Assembly (NCBI GenBank): GCA_023473595.1
Contig: JAMCYV010000032.1
Location: forward strand, 1 to 35,555
Source: Patescibacteria group bacterium
Lineage (GTDB): Bacteria > Patescibacteriota > CPR2 > UBA1875 > JAMCYV01
DNA: 35,555 nt
Direction of reading: 5' to 3'
Made by a program: the position numbers and the translations under genes. The notes under the pieces are model-generated. The model saw only the letters and a list, made by a program, of their open reading frames with translations, searched no databases and was not told where the DNA came from. Shown piece by piece: positions 25,724-33,073 of the stretch (positions are counted from its first letter, which is position 1; every line of letters begins with the position of its first letter).

Positions 25724-26408
25724 TTTTTAATTTCTCTATTTCTTCCATTTTAAGCGGTCTGTATCCCCCTTCTTTTAAATCATTTATAATCAGAGAATCG
25801 ATTCTGATTCTCTCTAAATCCTTGACAGGATGGCCAATTTTTTCAAACATTCTTCTTACCTGCCTTTTTCTACCCTCTTTAATTGTAATCGAATAAGTGG
25901 TTGTCTTTAATTTTTTTATCTTTGCTGGTCTAGTAATACCGTCTTCTAGCTTAATCCCCTCTTCTAATCGTTTTAATTTTGAATCTTTGATTTCTTTCTC
26001 AACTTTTACCAAGTATTCTTTCTCTTTCTCGAAGGAAGGATGGGTCAATTTTTGAGCAAGGTCGCCGTCATTCGTCAAAATAATAAGCCCTTTGGTGTTT
26101 TTATCCAGCCGTCCTACAGGGTAGAGTCTTTCGCCCTTTGGAACCAAGCCAAGGACTGTTCTTTTCACATGGATATCTGAAACAGTGGAAGTATAGCCTT
26201 TAGGCTTATTTAAAAGATAATAAATTAGTTTCGATTTTCTTATTTCTTTTTCGTCAACAGTCACTTTATCTCTTTCAGGGTCGACTTTTATCCCGAGTTT
26301 ATCTTGAACTATCCCATTTACCATTACTCGACCGGCCAGAATTAGCTCTTCAGCCTTGCGCCGAGAAGCGACACCTGACTTAGCCAAATATTTAGAAAGC
26401 CTTTCCAT
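25716..26408 (-). CDS. rluB: rRNA pseudouridine synthase, RsuA/RluB family
   Basis: The 230-aa protein has an N-terminal S4 RNA-binding domain (MERLSKYLAKSGVASRRKAEE, 1-60) and a catalytic domain with GRLDKNTKGLIILTNDG, where D102 is the expected nucleophile. The EGRKRQVRRMFEKIGHPV signature is present. It isomerises a uridine in rRNA. RluB (23S) is the likely member because it commonly neighbours scpB, but RsuA or RluE specificity cannot be excluded from sequence. It starts 5 bases after scpB. Confidence 0.88.
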   Translation of the reverse strand: MERLSKYLAKSGVASRRKAEELILAGRVMVNGIVQDKLGIKVDPERDKVTVDEKEIRKSKLIYYLLNKPKGYTSTVSDIHVKRTVLGLVPKGERLYPVGRLDKNTKGLIILTNDGDLAQKLTHPSFEKEKEYLVKVEKEIKDSKLKRLEEGIKLEDGITRPAKIKKLKTTTYSITIKEGRKRQVRRMFEKIGHPVKDLERIRIDSLIINDLKEGGYRPLKMEEIEKLKND

Positions 26409-26413
26409 AAGAC

Positions 26414-26959
26414 CTATTCCCCAATCGACAACTTTTCCCTTATCTCCACAGTTTCTTCTATTTTCGGGAGCTGGTTCTCATTTTCCAAGCCCAAATATTG
26501 CAAAAATTCCATAGTAGTCCCATAAAGAATCGGCCGGCCTATTGCTTCTTTGCGTCCGACTTCTGTTATGAGTCCCCTTATCATTAAATTTCTAATCAGA
26601 GCCTCGCAATTTACACCTCTTATCTCCTCTATTTCCATTCTGGTAACAGGTTGTTTGTAGGTAATGATTGCCAAAGTTTCTAAAGCGGCTTCTGAAAGGT
26701 CATGTCTTAACTCCTCGTTTAAATACTTGGCAATGGTTTCTGAATTTTCTGGCGCCGATACAAAATGAAAATACTCGCCTTTTCTTATAATCCTTATCCC
26801 TTTTTTCGAGTACTCGTCAATTAGTTCCTTCATGGTCTGCTGAACATCAGTAATCATAGCGCCAGTAAGTAATGCCAGCTCTTTTAGGCTAACTGGCTTC
26901 TCAGCTACAAAAAGGATACTTTCGATTTTGCCTTTTAAAATAATTTGATCCCTCGCCAT
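26414..26959 (-). CDS. scpB: Segregation and condensation protein B
   Basis: ScpB is the winged-helix kleisin-interacting subunit of the bacterial SMC condensin complex. I chose the ATG at 26959 (MARDQIILKGKIESILFVAEKPV, 181 aa); the 12 extra residues of the longer ORF are hydrophobic shadow of the overlapping small membrane ORF. Two winged helices are visible, with SEAALETLAIITYKQPVTR and IEEIRGVNCEALIRNLM, then GRPILYGTT. It belongs to the aspS-scpA-scpB-rluB operon. No smc gene is in the window. Confidence 0.95.
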   Translation of the reverse strand: MARDQIILKGKIESILFVAEKPVSLKELALLTGAMITDVQQTMKELIDEYSKKGIRIIRKGEYFHFVSAPENSETIAKYLNEELRHDLSEAALETLAIITYKQPVTRMEIEEIRGVNCEALIRNLMIRGLITEVGRKEAIGRPILYGTTMEFLQYLGLENENQLPKIEETVEIREKLSIGE

Positions 26960-27120
26960 AAAGTATAAAAATAATAAATTCCAGCAAAAAAGCAAAGAAT
27001 AGCCAGAGCTTTTAAAAGAATTTTAAAAGCTCTGAAATTTACAAATACTTTTTTAATTAAAATGAAAAGAACAGTCGGTACGGTTATAAAACCTATTAGT
27101 ATAAGCAAGCCCGATTTCAT
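26935..27120 (-). CDS. Small two-helix membrane protein between scpA and scpB
   Basis: This 61-aa ORF starts 19 bases after the scpA stop and overlaps the scpB start by 25 bases. It is largely two hydrophobic helices (about 3-23 and 36-55) separated by basic residues. I do not recognise it. The fit into an otherwise gapless operon and the clean transmembrane pattern favour a real gene, but it has no Shine-Dalgarno and could be a chance hydrophobic frame. Confidence 0.5.
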   Translation of the reverse strand: MKSGLLILIGFITVPTVLFILIKKVFVNFRAFKILLKALAILCFFAGIYYFYTLWRGIKLF

Positions 27121-27139
27121 AAAGCAAATTTAGCTAATA

Positions 27140-27838
27140 TTAAATCTCTCTTATAATTATATCACCAAAGTGCTTGTCTTGCTCGGCGGATATAACTTTT
27201 TGCTTTAGAAGATCAAGGATTGCTAAAAAGGAGACGATAATCTCATGTTTAGTCTTTACTTTTTTTAAGAGTTCAGAAAATTTGGCTTTTTTCTTTTTTG
27301 AAAGATAATCTTTTAATTCTGTTACTTTTTCTTCGACCGAAACGGCTTTCTCTATTTCTTTTTCGCCTTTTTCAATTTCTTCTTTAGGCATCTTCGAAAG
27401 AGTATTTTTTAGGATTTCCAAAAGCATATTTATATCAACAGATTCCGGAGGAGAAAAGTTTCTCAAATCCAAATCAAATATTCCTTGCCGCCTGTAAGAT
27501 CTCTTCCTTTCTTCTAAAATTGTATTAAAAGCTTGGGCTGCTTCTTTGTATTTCTTGTATTCTATAAGCCTTCGCTCTAAATCCTCTATCTCTTCTTCCT
27601 CTTCACTATTTGCGATTTGGGGGAGAAGTACCTTTGATTTTAAATAGATAAGCTTCGAAGCGATTAATAAAAATTCAGCGATGTTATAATCTCTTTCATC
27701 TAATTTTGAGAGGCAGTTTATGTATTCGTCTGTTATTTTGGCAAGAGAAATCTTAGTTATCTCAAGTTTTTCGGCCTCTATAAGCTGAAGCAAAAGATCA
27801 AGCGGACCCTCAAATTGTTCCTGGCTAACCTTAAGCAT
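27140..27838 (-). CDS. scpA: Segregation and condensation protein A
   Basis: ScpA is the kleisin that bridges SMC heads and binds ScpB. The 232-aa protein begins with the family signature FEGPLDLLLQLIEAEKLEI, then ISLAKITDEYI and a long charged helical middle. It ends with a winged helix (VSFLAILDLLKQKVISAEQ). Length and motifs are normal. It lies 3 bases after aspS and precedes a small membrane ORF and scpB, so the condensin loader pair is co-transcribed with aspS. Confidence 0.96.
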   Translation of the reverse strand: MLKVSQEQFEGPLDLLLQLIEAEKLEITKISLAKITDEYINCLSKLDERDYNIAEFLLIASKLIYLKSKVLLPQIANSEEEEEIEDLERRLIEYKKYKEAAQAFNTILEERKRSYRRQGIFDLDLRNFSPPESVDINMLLEILKNTLSKMPKEEIEKGEKEIEKAVSVEEKVTELKDYLSKKKKAKFSELLKKVKTKHEIIVSFLAILDLLKQKVISAEQDKHFGDIIIREI

Positions 27839-27841
27839 CTC

Positions 27842-29149
27842 TTATGGTCTTAATCTATTTATGTCTCTTGGGAAGAGGCTGGTTTCCCTGATATTTTCGA
27901 GTTCTAAAAATTTCATTGTCATTCTCTCGAGGCCATGGCAATACCCGCCTAATGGCGGCATTCCATACTTAAAAGCATCTAGATATTCTTTAAAATCAGC
28001 CGGTACCATATTTCTAGCATGCATCTTCTGAATTAACTCGTTATAATCATTAATTCTCTGTCCGCCTGTTGTCACTTCAAGGCCTCGGAAGAGAAGATCA
28101 AAGCTTAAAGTTTCGTCCGGATTTTTAGGATCATCGATAGTATAGAAAGGCCTTTTTTTAGTTGGATAATGGGTAATGAAAACAAATTCACTTCCGTTTT
28201 TCTTCTCAAAATATTCGCAGATCTTTTTTTCATGATCGGGCTCTAAGTCCGGTTCTCCTAAGCACTTTATCTTATATTTTTTCTCTAAGATTTCTTGAGC
28301 TTCTTTAAGCTTAAGAACCGGAATTTTCTTAAATTCGGGGATCTTTGCTCCTAAAAGTTCAAACTCATCCTGACAGTTTTTCTTTAGCCAATCGATTATA
28401 AATTTGACTTCCTCCTCGTGAATCTCTAAGAGGTCTTCAAAACCGTCAATGAAAGCCATCTCGATATCCAAACTCATGTATTCATTCAAATGTCTAGAAG
28501 TCGAATGCGGCTCGGCTCTATAGACATAAGCTGTCTCATAGACCTGTTCGTAGACTGCAGCCATTATTTCTTTATAAAGCTGTGGACTTTGGGCAAGATA
28601 TGCTAGTCCTTTTTTAAAATATTTAAGACTGAACATTTCGGCGCCGCCGGTCTCAGCACCGGCTGAAACAATTTTCGGCGTATTAATCTCGGTAAAACCT
28701 TTTTCTTCAAAGAAAGCTCTGAAAGCTTTTAAAATTTCAGCCTGGACTTTAAAAATTGCCCTTTGTATAGGATTTCTTAAAGTAATAGTCCGATTATCAA
28801 GCAAAGTATCGAGGTTAACGTTCATTTCTTTCTTATTTATCTCCACCGGAATATCTTCCTTGACAGCAGAAAGGACTTCAACTTTTTTAACCAAGATTTC
28901 AGCACCTCCAGGTGCGCGGTCTTCTTTTTTAACTTTGCCTGTTATCTTAACAACACTTTCAGTAGTCAGGCCCTCAAGCTTGGCATTGTCTTCTTTCTTA
29001 TCAACAATAGCCTGAACCAAACCCTCTTTATCTCTTAAAACGATAAAAGTAATTCCCCCAAGTTTCCTTATCTTGTGAATCCAGCCGGCAACTGCTATTT
29101 CTTTGCCAATTTTTTCTTTTACTTGACTTGAATAAATTCTATCTTTCAT
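27842..29149 (-). CDS. aspS: Aspartyl-tRNA synthetase, archaeal/eukaryal type
   Basis: This class IIb synthetase charges tRNA with Asp. The 435-aa length, the absence of the bacterial GAD insertion domain and the ending ETSLFPRDINRLRP mark the short archaeal-type enzyme rather than the roughly 590-aa bacterial type. The OB-fold anticodon domain occupies residues 1-105. Motif 2 is YRAEPHSTSRHLNEYMSLD and motif 3 GGYCHGLERMTMKFL. Enzymes of this type are often non-discriminating and also make Asp-tRNA-Asn for amidation; that cannot be decided here. A TATAAT box ends 7 bases before the ATG, so its mRNA is probably leaderless. Confidence 0.94.
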   Translation of the reverse strand: MKDRIYSSQVKEKIGKEIAVAGWIHKIRKLGGITFIVLRDKEGLVQAIVDKKEDNAKLEGLTTESVVKITGKVKKEDRAPGGAEILVKKVEVLSAVKEDIPVEINKKEMNVNLDTLLDNRTITLRNPIQRAIFKVQAEILKAFRAFFEEKGFTEINTPKIVSAGAETGGAEMFSLKYFKKGLAYLAQSPQLYKEIMAAVYEQVYETAYVYRAEPHSTSRHLNEYMSLDIEMAFIDGFEDLLEIHEEEVKFIIDWLKKNCQDEFELLGAKIPEFKKIPVLKLKEAQEILEKKYKIKCLGEPDLEPDHEKKICEYFEKKNGSEFVFITHYPTKKRPFYTIDDPKNPDETLSFDLLFRGLEVTTGGQRINDYNELIQKMHARNMVPADFKEYLDAFKYGMPPLGGYCHGLERMTMKFLELENIRETSLFPRDINRLRP

Positions 29150-29156
29150 AAGGATA

Positions 29157-29162
29157 ATTATA
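29157..29162 (-). promoter_or_regulatory. -10 box placing the aspS mRNA start at or next to the ATG
   Basis: TATAAT on the minus strand, with only 7 bases between it and the aspS ATG and no Shine-Dalgarno; -35 weak. Implies a leaderless operon mRNA. Confidence 0.6.
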
Positions 29163-29182
29163 GCTTATTTTGCTTAAGGAAA

Positions 29183-29221
29183 GAAGCTAAAAAGCGCCCC
29201 GATCTTTATCGGGGCGCTTTT
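29183..29221 (-). terminator. Terminator of the response-regulator gene
   Basis: A perfect 14-bp inverted repeat (AAAAGCGCCCCGAT/ATCGGGGCGCTTTT, 4-base loop) ends 9 bases after the stop codon. The stem itself supplies the T-run, so it can work on both strands. Confidence 0.92.
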
Positions 29222-29230
29222 AAAAGTAAT

Positions 29231-29614
29231 TTAAGCTTTCTGCCTGGGTTTTTCTAAAATCTCCTTTACCTTGCTTATGACTTCTGAAAGAGTTACTTGG
29301 GATTTCACCAAGTATTCATCGGCACCTAAAGCCTTCCCTTTTTCTATATCAGCCGTTTGAGAAAGAGCGCTCATCATTATGATCTTGGTCTCCTTGGTCT
29401 CTGGCGTGGCTCTTAAAATATCTAAGGTATCAAAACCGGAAATCTTGGGCATCATAATATCCAAAACGATTAAGTCAGGCCTTTCCTTGACTGCGACCGT
29501 TAGAGCTTCTTCTCCGTCAGAAGCTGTCACTACTTCGTATCCCTCGGCTTCCATGCGGGAAGAATAGATATCCCTCAAAGCCACATCATCTTCAACTATC
29601 ATTATCTTTGTCAT
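29231..29614 (-). CDS. CheY-like single-domain response regulator
   Basis: This 127-aa receiver domain has no output domain. Phosphorylation site D52 lies in LIVLDIMMP, the acidic pocket is E8-D9-D10, the switch Ser/Thr is in IIMMSALS, and the conserved Lys is in EYLVKSQ. It is most likely the partner of the sensor kinase encoded 75 bases upstream, but with no DNA-binding domain it must act by protein contact. It has its own promoter (TTGAAA-17-TAAAAT) in the gap and an exact terminator, so it can be made independently of the kinase. Confidence 0.95.
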   Translation of the reverse strand: MTKIMIVEDDVALRDIYSSRMEAEGYEVVTASDGEEALTVAVKERPDLIVLDIMMPKISGFDTLDILRATPETKETKIIMMSALSQTADIEKGKALGADEYLVKSQVTLSEVISKVKEILEKPRQKA

Positions 29615-29653
29615 ATTGTTCGTTTACTCTGTCTCGTCTTGCGACATAATTTA

Positions 29654-29682
29654 ATTTTATAATACTTATTTTATATTTTCAA
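29654..29682 (-). promoter_or_regulatory. Promoter of the response-regulator gene
   Basis: TTGAAA (29677-29682), 17-base spacer, TAAAAT (29654-29659) on the minus strand. Leader of about 33 bases without a Shine-Dalgarno. Confidence 0.55.
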
Positions 29683-29689
29683 GAATATT

Positions 29690-31342
29690 TTAATCTAATG
29701 ATTTAGGGATTGTAAAGGTAAATTTACTACCTTTCCCCTGTTCGCTTTCGACCCAGATTTTACCGCCAAATTGCTCAACAATTGAACGAGTTATAAAAAG
29801 TCCCAAACCTGTCCCCCCGACTTCTCTGGTTGCTGAATTATCTACCCTATAAAATTTTTCAAACAGATGTTTTAGGCTTTCCTTTGGGATGCCCATGCCC
29901 GTATCTTCTACAGAAATGATAGCGAAATCTTTATCTTGATCAAGATTAACTTTTACGCCGCCTTTCATTGTGAATTTGATTCCGTTTTCGATTAAGTTTG
30001 TTAAAACTTCTCTAATCATTGATTGGTCGGCAACTACTCGGATGGGAGGTGCAAGAGATTTCTTCCCTTTCTCAACCCCCTTAGACTTTTCAAACTCTAA
30101 GGAAATTTCTTTTTTCTTTGCAAGCTGGGTTAGATCGCCGACTACTTGTTCAATCAAACTATTAATTTCAAATTTTTCAATATTCACCTCTAATTTTCCT
30201 TCTTCTATCTTGGTAACGGAAAGCAAGTTTCTAACTAAAGTGGACATGCCGATAATGGCAGCATGAGCTTTATCTAAATATTCTCTGGCTTTGTTATCTA
30301 TCTTTGTGATTTTCTCATTCGATGCCAAAGAGATATAACCTTCCAGAGTCGTAATCGGTGTTCTAAGTTCATGAGAAGCAGTAGAGACAAATTCGTTTCT
30401 AAGTCTTTCTACTTCCTTTTGCTTAGTAACATCTCGAAAAACGCAAATTGCTCCCGTAGTATTTCCACTTATATCTTTTATCGGCGAGTAACCGGCAGAG
30501 ATCTGAATGTTCTTCTTACTCTTATTAACAAAGCAAAGATCATCTCTTACTACATTTTCACCGCTATTCCAAACTTGAAGAACCGGGCAATCTTTCTCAC
30601 AAATGCTGACATCTTGTTCGTTTTTAAGCTTCATAACTGTCCAGCATTTGATACCTAAAGCTGCTTTCTCTTCCCAACCGGTCATTTCTTCAGCAGCTTT
30701 ATTGAAAAGGACGACATTTCTTTCAGTATCGACAGCATAAACACCATCAGCAATGCTTGAGAAGACGGCTTCTTCTTGGCTTTTGTCTGAAGATAATTTC
30801 TCGGCAAAGGCAATCATCTTGGCCTTATCCGCTAAGCTTTTCCTATATCTTTCTCCAATTAAATATGATGGGATGGCAATTAAAACAATAGGAGCTAATC
30901 TAGGGGTTAGCGATGAAAGATCCAAAAGAATGGCATATTTTTGATAAATTATGATATCGACTATGAAATAAATCATCGAGGCTAGATAAGCTATAAGGCC
31001 ATAGAAATTAGAGACATAAAACCCGGCTATTGTTAGAAAAAGCAAAACAAAAATCAAAGGTGAACTTATGCCGCCAGTAATATTTAAAAGAGCAAAAACG
31101 TATAAAAAGTTTAACCCGAAAAGAACGATTAAAGCATTTTTGGGAGATTTAAGGTAGAGCTTATTAAAAAAGAAGAAATAGACAATGCATAAGGCACCTA
31201 CAACACTACTTACTCTTAGGAAATTTAATAAAGATGGGTTTATTTCCTTTACAAAAAGAGAAATAAAAAGAAAAACAGGCGGAATAATAAGTCCAACAAT
31301 TAAAGAAATAATATTAAGCTTTTTCCCCCAAGTATTTTGCAT
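29690..31342 (-). CDS. Membrane sensor histidine kinase with PAS domain
   Basis: The 550-aa kinase has about six N-terminal membrane helices (to about residue 180). A PAS domain follows (SSIADGVYAVDTERNVVLFN...), containing a Cys cluster CWTVMKLKNEQDVSICEKDC that might bind metal or sense redox state. The HisKA domain has the phospho-acceptor His in STASHELRTPITTLEGY. The HATPase domain has VLTNLIENGIKF (N box), EDTGMGIP (G1) and GGTGLGLFITRS (G2). I start at ATG 31342 because the longer ORF (31411) would run through the terminator hairpin at 31389-31423. It precedes a CheY-like regulator gene. Confidence 0.92.
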   Translation of the reverse strand: MQNTWGKKLNIISLIVGLIIPPVFLFISLFVKEINPSLLNFLRVSSVVGALCIVYFFFFNKLYLKSPKNALIVLFGLNFLYVFALLNITGGISSPLIFVLLFLTIAGFYVSNFYGLIAYLASMIYFIVDIIIYQKYAILLDLSSLTPRLAPIVLIAIPSYLIGERYRKSLADKAKMIAFAEKLSSDKSQEEAVFSSIADGVYAVDTERNVVLFNKAAEEMTGWEEKAALGIKCWTVMKLKNEQDVSICEKDCPVLQVWNSGENVVRDDLCFVNKSKKNIQISAGYSPIKDISGNTTGAICVFRDVTKQKEVERLRNEFVSTASHELRTPITTLEGYISLASNEKITKIDNKAREYLDKAHAAIIGMSTLVRNLLSVTKIEEGKLEVNIEKFEINSLIEQVVGDLTQLAKKKEISLEFEKSKGVEKGKKSLAPPIRVVADQSMIREVLTNLIENGIKFTMKGGVKVNLDQDKDFAIISVEDTGMGIPKESLKHLFEKFYRVDNSATREVGGTGLGLFITRSIVEQFGGKIWVESEQGKGSKFTFTIPKSLD

Positions 31343-31377
31343 AGGCTTTACTTTTATGGTAGCAAAAAAAATAGGTA

Positions 31378-31423
31378 GCGACAATAATAAGGTCCGTCCT
31401 TTGCTTTGCAAAGGACGGACCTT
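31378..31423 (-). terminator. Terminator of the S11 carboxypeptidase gene
   Basis: A 16-bp perfect stem (AAGGTCCGTCCTTTGC and its complement) with a 3-base loop, about 9 bases after the stop codon, then TTATTATTG on the minus strand. Confidence 0.85.
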
Positions 31424-31431
31424 TGTAAGCT

Positions 31432-32388
31432 TTAAGGATTTTTTACCTTTCCTACGACCATAAACCCATAATCCAAGAGGTTTGTAATATCAGAATTTGG
31501 GTTCTGACTGTTTAAAACGACTACTACCAGCCTTTTATCTCTAAGAGCAGTTCCGATGAAAGTATGGCCGGCTTCCCAGGTATAGCCAGTCTTCGCACCG
31601 TCCATCCCTGGATAAATTTTTAACATATCGCTTATGTGATAAAGCCAATGGGCTCCATGTTTGTCAGTTTTTGGAATATTTATATCTTCCTTTTGTCCCA
31701 TATACTTTAAGATTTGAGGATATTTCTTAATAGCATAACGAGTAATAACTCCGAGGTCATAAGCGCTAGATTTATGATTCGAATCATCCAGACCGGCAGG
31801 GTTTGTAAAATTAGTATTTTTTAGTTCTAGCCACTTGGCTTTGTCATTCATGGCTTTTACAAAATTATCATACCCTAGAGTGCCTTCAGCTAAAGCAAAA
31901 GAAGCGTCATTTGCAGAAAGCATCATCATCCCATACATTAGATCTTCCGCTTTCAGCTTCTCTCCTTCCTTTAAATCCATGCTGTTGGGGATCTGGCTGG
32001 CGGCATTTTTAGAAACGGTAATTTCCTTGTTTAAATTGGCATTCTCCAAAACAATTACGGCTGTCATGATTTTGGAGATGCTAGCTGTAGGCCCTTTGAA
32101 ATCCGGATTTTTGGTATAAAGTATCTGGCCTGTTTCTTGGTCGAAGACAACTGCCCCATCGGTTAATGTATTAAAAGGGGTCGAACCATTTTCGTCTATA
32201 AAATTGGTTTTCAAGAAATAATCGTTTCTTTCCTTATCAGTGATCTTATTTTCTAGGATTTTAGGAATGGGGTTTTGAGAACCACTTTCTTTTTTCTTTT
32301 CAGTTATTTTTTTAAAACCAGCGACTAAAATTACCGCTAGTACAAAAAAAGCACCCAAAATAATAAGGATTCTTTTGTTATGAGACAT
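31432..32388 (-). CDS. D-alanyl-D-alanine carboxypeptidase (peptidase S11)
   Basis: The 318-aa protein has an N-terminal membrane anchor (ILIILGAFFVLAVILVAGF, about 6-24) and an S11 penicillin-binding domain with a full triad: SISK near residue 107 (SxxK), SANDA (SxN) and AKTGYTWEAG (KTG). It removes the terminal D-Ala of peptidoglycan stem peptides on the outer face of the membrane. In contrast to the paralogue at 24830-25723, all catalytic motifs are intact. The family usually has a C-terminal beta domain, which is absent, so this is a compact form. The mRNA appears leaderless, with -10 TATACT 8 bases before the ATG. Single-gene unit with its own terminator. Confidence 0.93.
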   Translation of the reverse strand: MSHNKRILIILGAFFVLAVILVAGFKKITEKKKESGSQNPIPKILENKITDKERNDYFLKTNFIDENGSTPFNTLTDGAVVFDQETGQILYTKNPDFKGPTASISKIMTAVIVLENANLNKEITVSKNAASQIPNSMDLKEGEKLKAEDLMYGMMMLSANDASFALAEGTLGYDNFVKAMNDKAKWLELKNTNFTNPAGLDDSNHKSSAYDLGVITRYAIKKYPQILKYMGQKEDINIPKTDKHGAHWLYHISDMLKIYPGMDGAKTGYTWEAGHTFIGTALRDKRLVVVVLNSQNPNSDITNLLDYGFMVVGKVKNP

Positions 32389-32396
32389 ACTTTAGC

Positions 32397-32402
32397 AGTA
32401 TA
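32397..32402 (-). promoter_or_regulatory. Extended -10 of the S11 carboxypeptidase gene
   Basis: TATACT preceded by TGT on the minus strand, 8 bases before the ATG, no Shine-Dalgarno. The start should fall 1-2 bases before the ATG. Confidence 0.5.
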
Positions 32403-32460
32403 ACACAATTCCGAAGGTTTAAGAAGCAATATTCTTTCAATTGAGGTCCGATTGGTCGAT

Positions 32461-32499
32461 ATCAAAAAGAACTCCTAGAATAAATCCCGGCAGTTCTTT
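32461..32499 (-). terminator. Terminator after tRNA-Glu
   Basis: On the minus strand AAAGAACT and AGTTCTTT pair across an 18-base loop, followed by TTTGAT. It starts 2 bases past the CCA end. Confidence 0.5.
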
Positions 32500-32500
32500 T

Positions 32501-32575
32501 TGGCACCGCCAAGGGGAATCGAACCCCTGTTACCAGGATGAGAACCTGGCGTCCTGACCGCTAGACGATGGCGGC
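32501..32575 (-). tRNA. tRNA-Glu (anticodon CTC)
   Basis: A complete 75-nt cloverleaf. The acceptor is GCCGCCA/TGGCGGT (G-U at the first pair), with discriminator G and an encoded CCA. The D arm lies in TCTAGCGGTCAGGA. Anticodon stem CCAGG/CCTGG encloses loop TTCTCAT, giving CTC (Glu, GAG codons). The T arm is GGGGTTCGATTCCCC. The CTC isoacceptor reads only GAG, so a TTC tRNA-Glu should exist elsewhere. Upstream it has a good promoter, but a palindromic element lies between. Confidence 0.96.
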
Positions 32576-32584
32576 ATAAACAAA

Positions 32585-32647
32585 TGTCATCTCGAGCGAA
32601 GTCGAGAGATCTGCTTTAAAGATTCCTCTGCTTCGGTCGGAATGACA
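32585..32647. repeat. TGTCAT...ATGACA palindromic element C, in the tRNA-Glu leader
   Basis: Bounded by TGTCAT and ATGACA, with CTCGA/TCGAG arms in CTCGAGCGAAGTCGAG and a second CCGACCGAAGC-type half. It lies 9 bases from the tRNA 5' end and ends at the predicted tRNA transcription start. Confidence 0.75.
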
Positions 32648-32652
32648 GTAAA

Positions 32653-32681
32653 ATTATAGCAAGATTCGCCTCTTTTTTCAA
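32653..32681 (-). promoter_or_regulatory. Promoter of tRNA-Glu
   Basis: TTGAAA (32676-32681), 17-base spacer, TATAAT (32653-32658) with TGC before the -10 on the minus strand. Predicted start about 32646, 71 bases before the tRNA. Confidence 0.75.
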
Positions 32682-32732
32682 TAAAATAGCCCTGCCAATA
32701 AGGTCGAGTGACCCTAAAGGCAAAGCTATTTT
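32676..32732 (-). terminator. Long hairpin terminator after the DUF5679 gene
   Basis: AAAATAGC/GCTATTTT outer stem, inner GCC/GGC and AGGGTC-type stem (hairpin 32683-32732), tail TTTTATTG. A smaller AACTC/GAGTT hairpin followed by TTTATTT stands right after the stop (about 32735-32756), so two terminators may act in series. Confidence 0.6.
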
Positions 32733-32758
32733 ATAAATAAAAACTCCCTAAAGAGTTA

Positions 32759-32905
32759 TTAAGCCTTAACAAATTTGCACATAGTAGTACCACATGTTGG
32801 GCATTTGCCCTTGATCATAGTTCTACCATTTTTAGTCTTAACTGTAGATTCGCCAGCCATTTCAACATCTTTCTTTTTGCATTTTACGCAGTATGCTTTT
32901 GTCAT
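32759..32905 (-). CDS. DUF5679-type mini zinc-ribbon protein, 48 aa
   Basis: This short gene is not in the ORF track. It begins MTKAYCVKCKKKDVEM and ends KGKCPTCGTTMCKFVKA. The two CxxC pairs around a KNGRTMIKGKC stretch match the DUF5679 family of tiny zinc-ribbon proteins, common in Patescibacteria and some other bacteria; function unknown. A strong Shine-Dalgarno (GGAGGTG) lies upstream of the ATG and a TTGACA promoter with a palindrome over the -10 lies before that, so it is probably highly expressed and regulated. Confidence 0.9.
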   Translation of the reverse strand: MTKAYCVKCKKKDVEMAGESTVKTKNGRTMIKGKCPTCGTTMCKFVKA

Positions 32906-32943
32906 TCCCTTTCACCTCCCTTCATAATTTTATTTAGCCTAAA

Positions 32944-32986
32944 GCTTACTAAAATAGTATAGCTTGCCTATACTTAAATAGTAAGC
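32944..32986. promoter_or_regulatory. Nested palindrome over the -10 of the DUF5679 promoter
   Basis: Outer arms GCTTACTA/TAGTAAGC and inner arms AGTATAG/CTATACT around CTTGC make a 43-bp near-symmetrical site. It covers the -10 box, as an operator would. Confidence 0.6.
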
Positions 32987-33005
32987 ACAAAAAAGGGCTT
33001 GTCAA
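32978..33005 (-). promoter_or_regulatory. Promoter of the DUF5679 gene
   Basis: TTGACA (33000-33005), 16-base spacer, TACTAT (32978-32983) on the minus strand. Leader of about 65 bases. Confidence 0.7.
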
Positions 33006-33073
33006 GAGTAAAAATTAAATTTTTGAGTTCAAATGTAAATATTTTACTTTTACAAAGCGAAAATAATGTTAGG

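Noticed and set aside
26960-26995. Longer ScpB start
   Set aside because: The 12 added residues are outside the family N-terminus; MARDQ...ILFVAEKPV starts where ScpB proteins begin.
31343-31411. Longer N-terminus of the sensor kinase (MQSKGRTLL...)
   Set aside because: The extra residues would be translated from the 16-bp terminator hairpin of the upstream carboxypeptidase gene, and the ATG at 31342 gives a normal membrane N-terminus.
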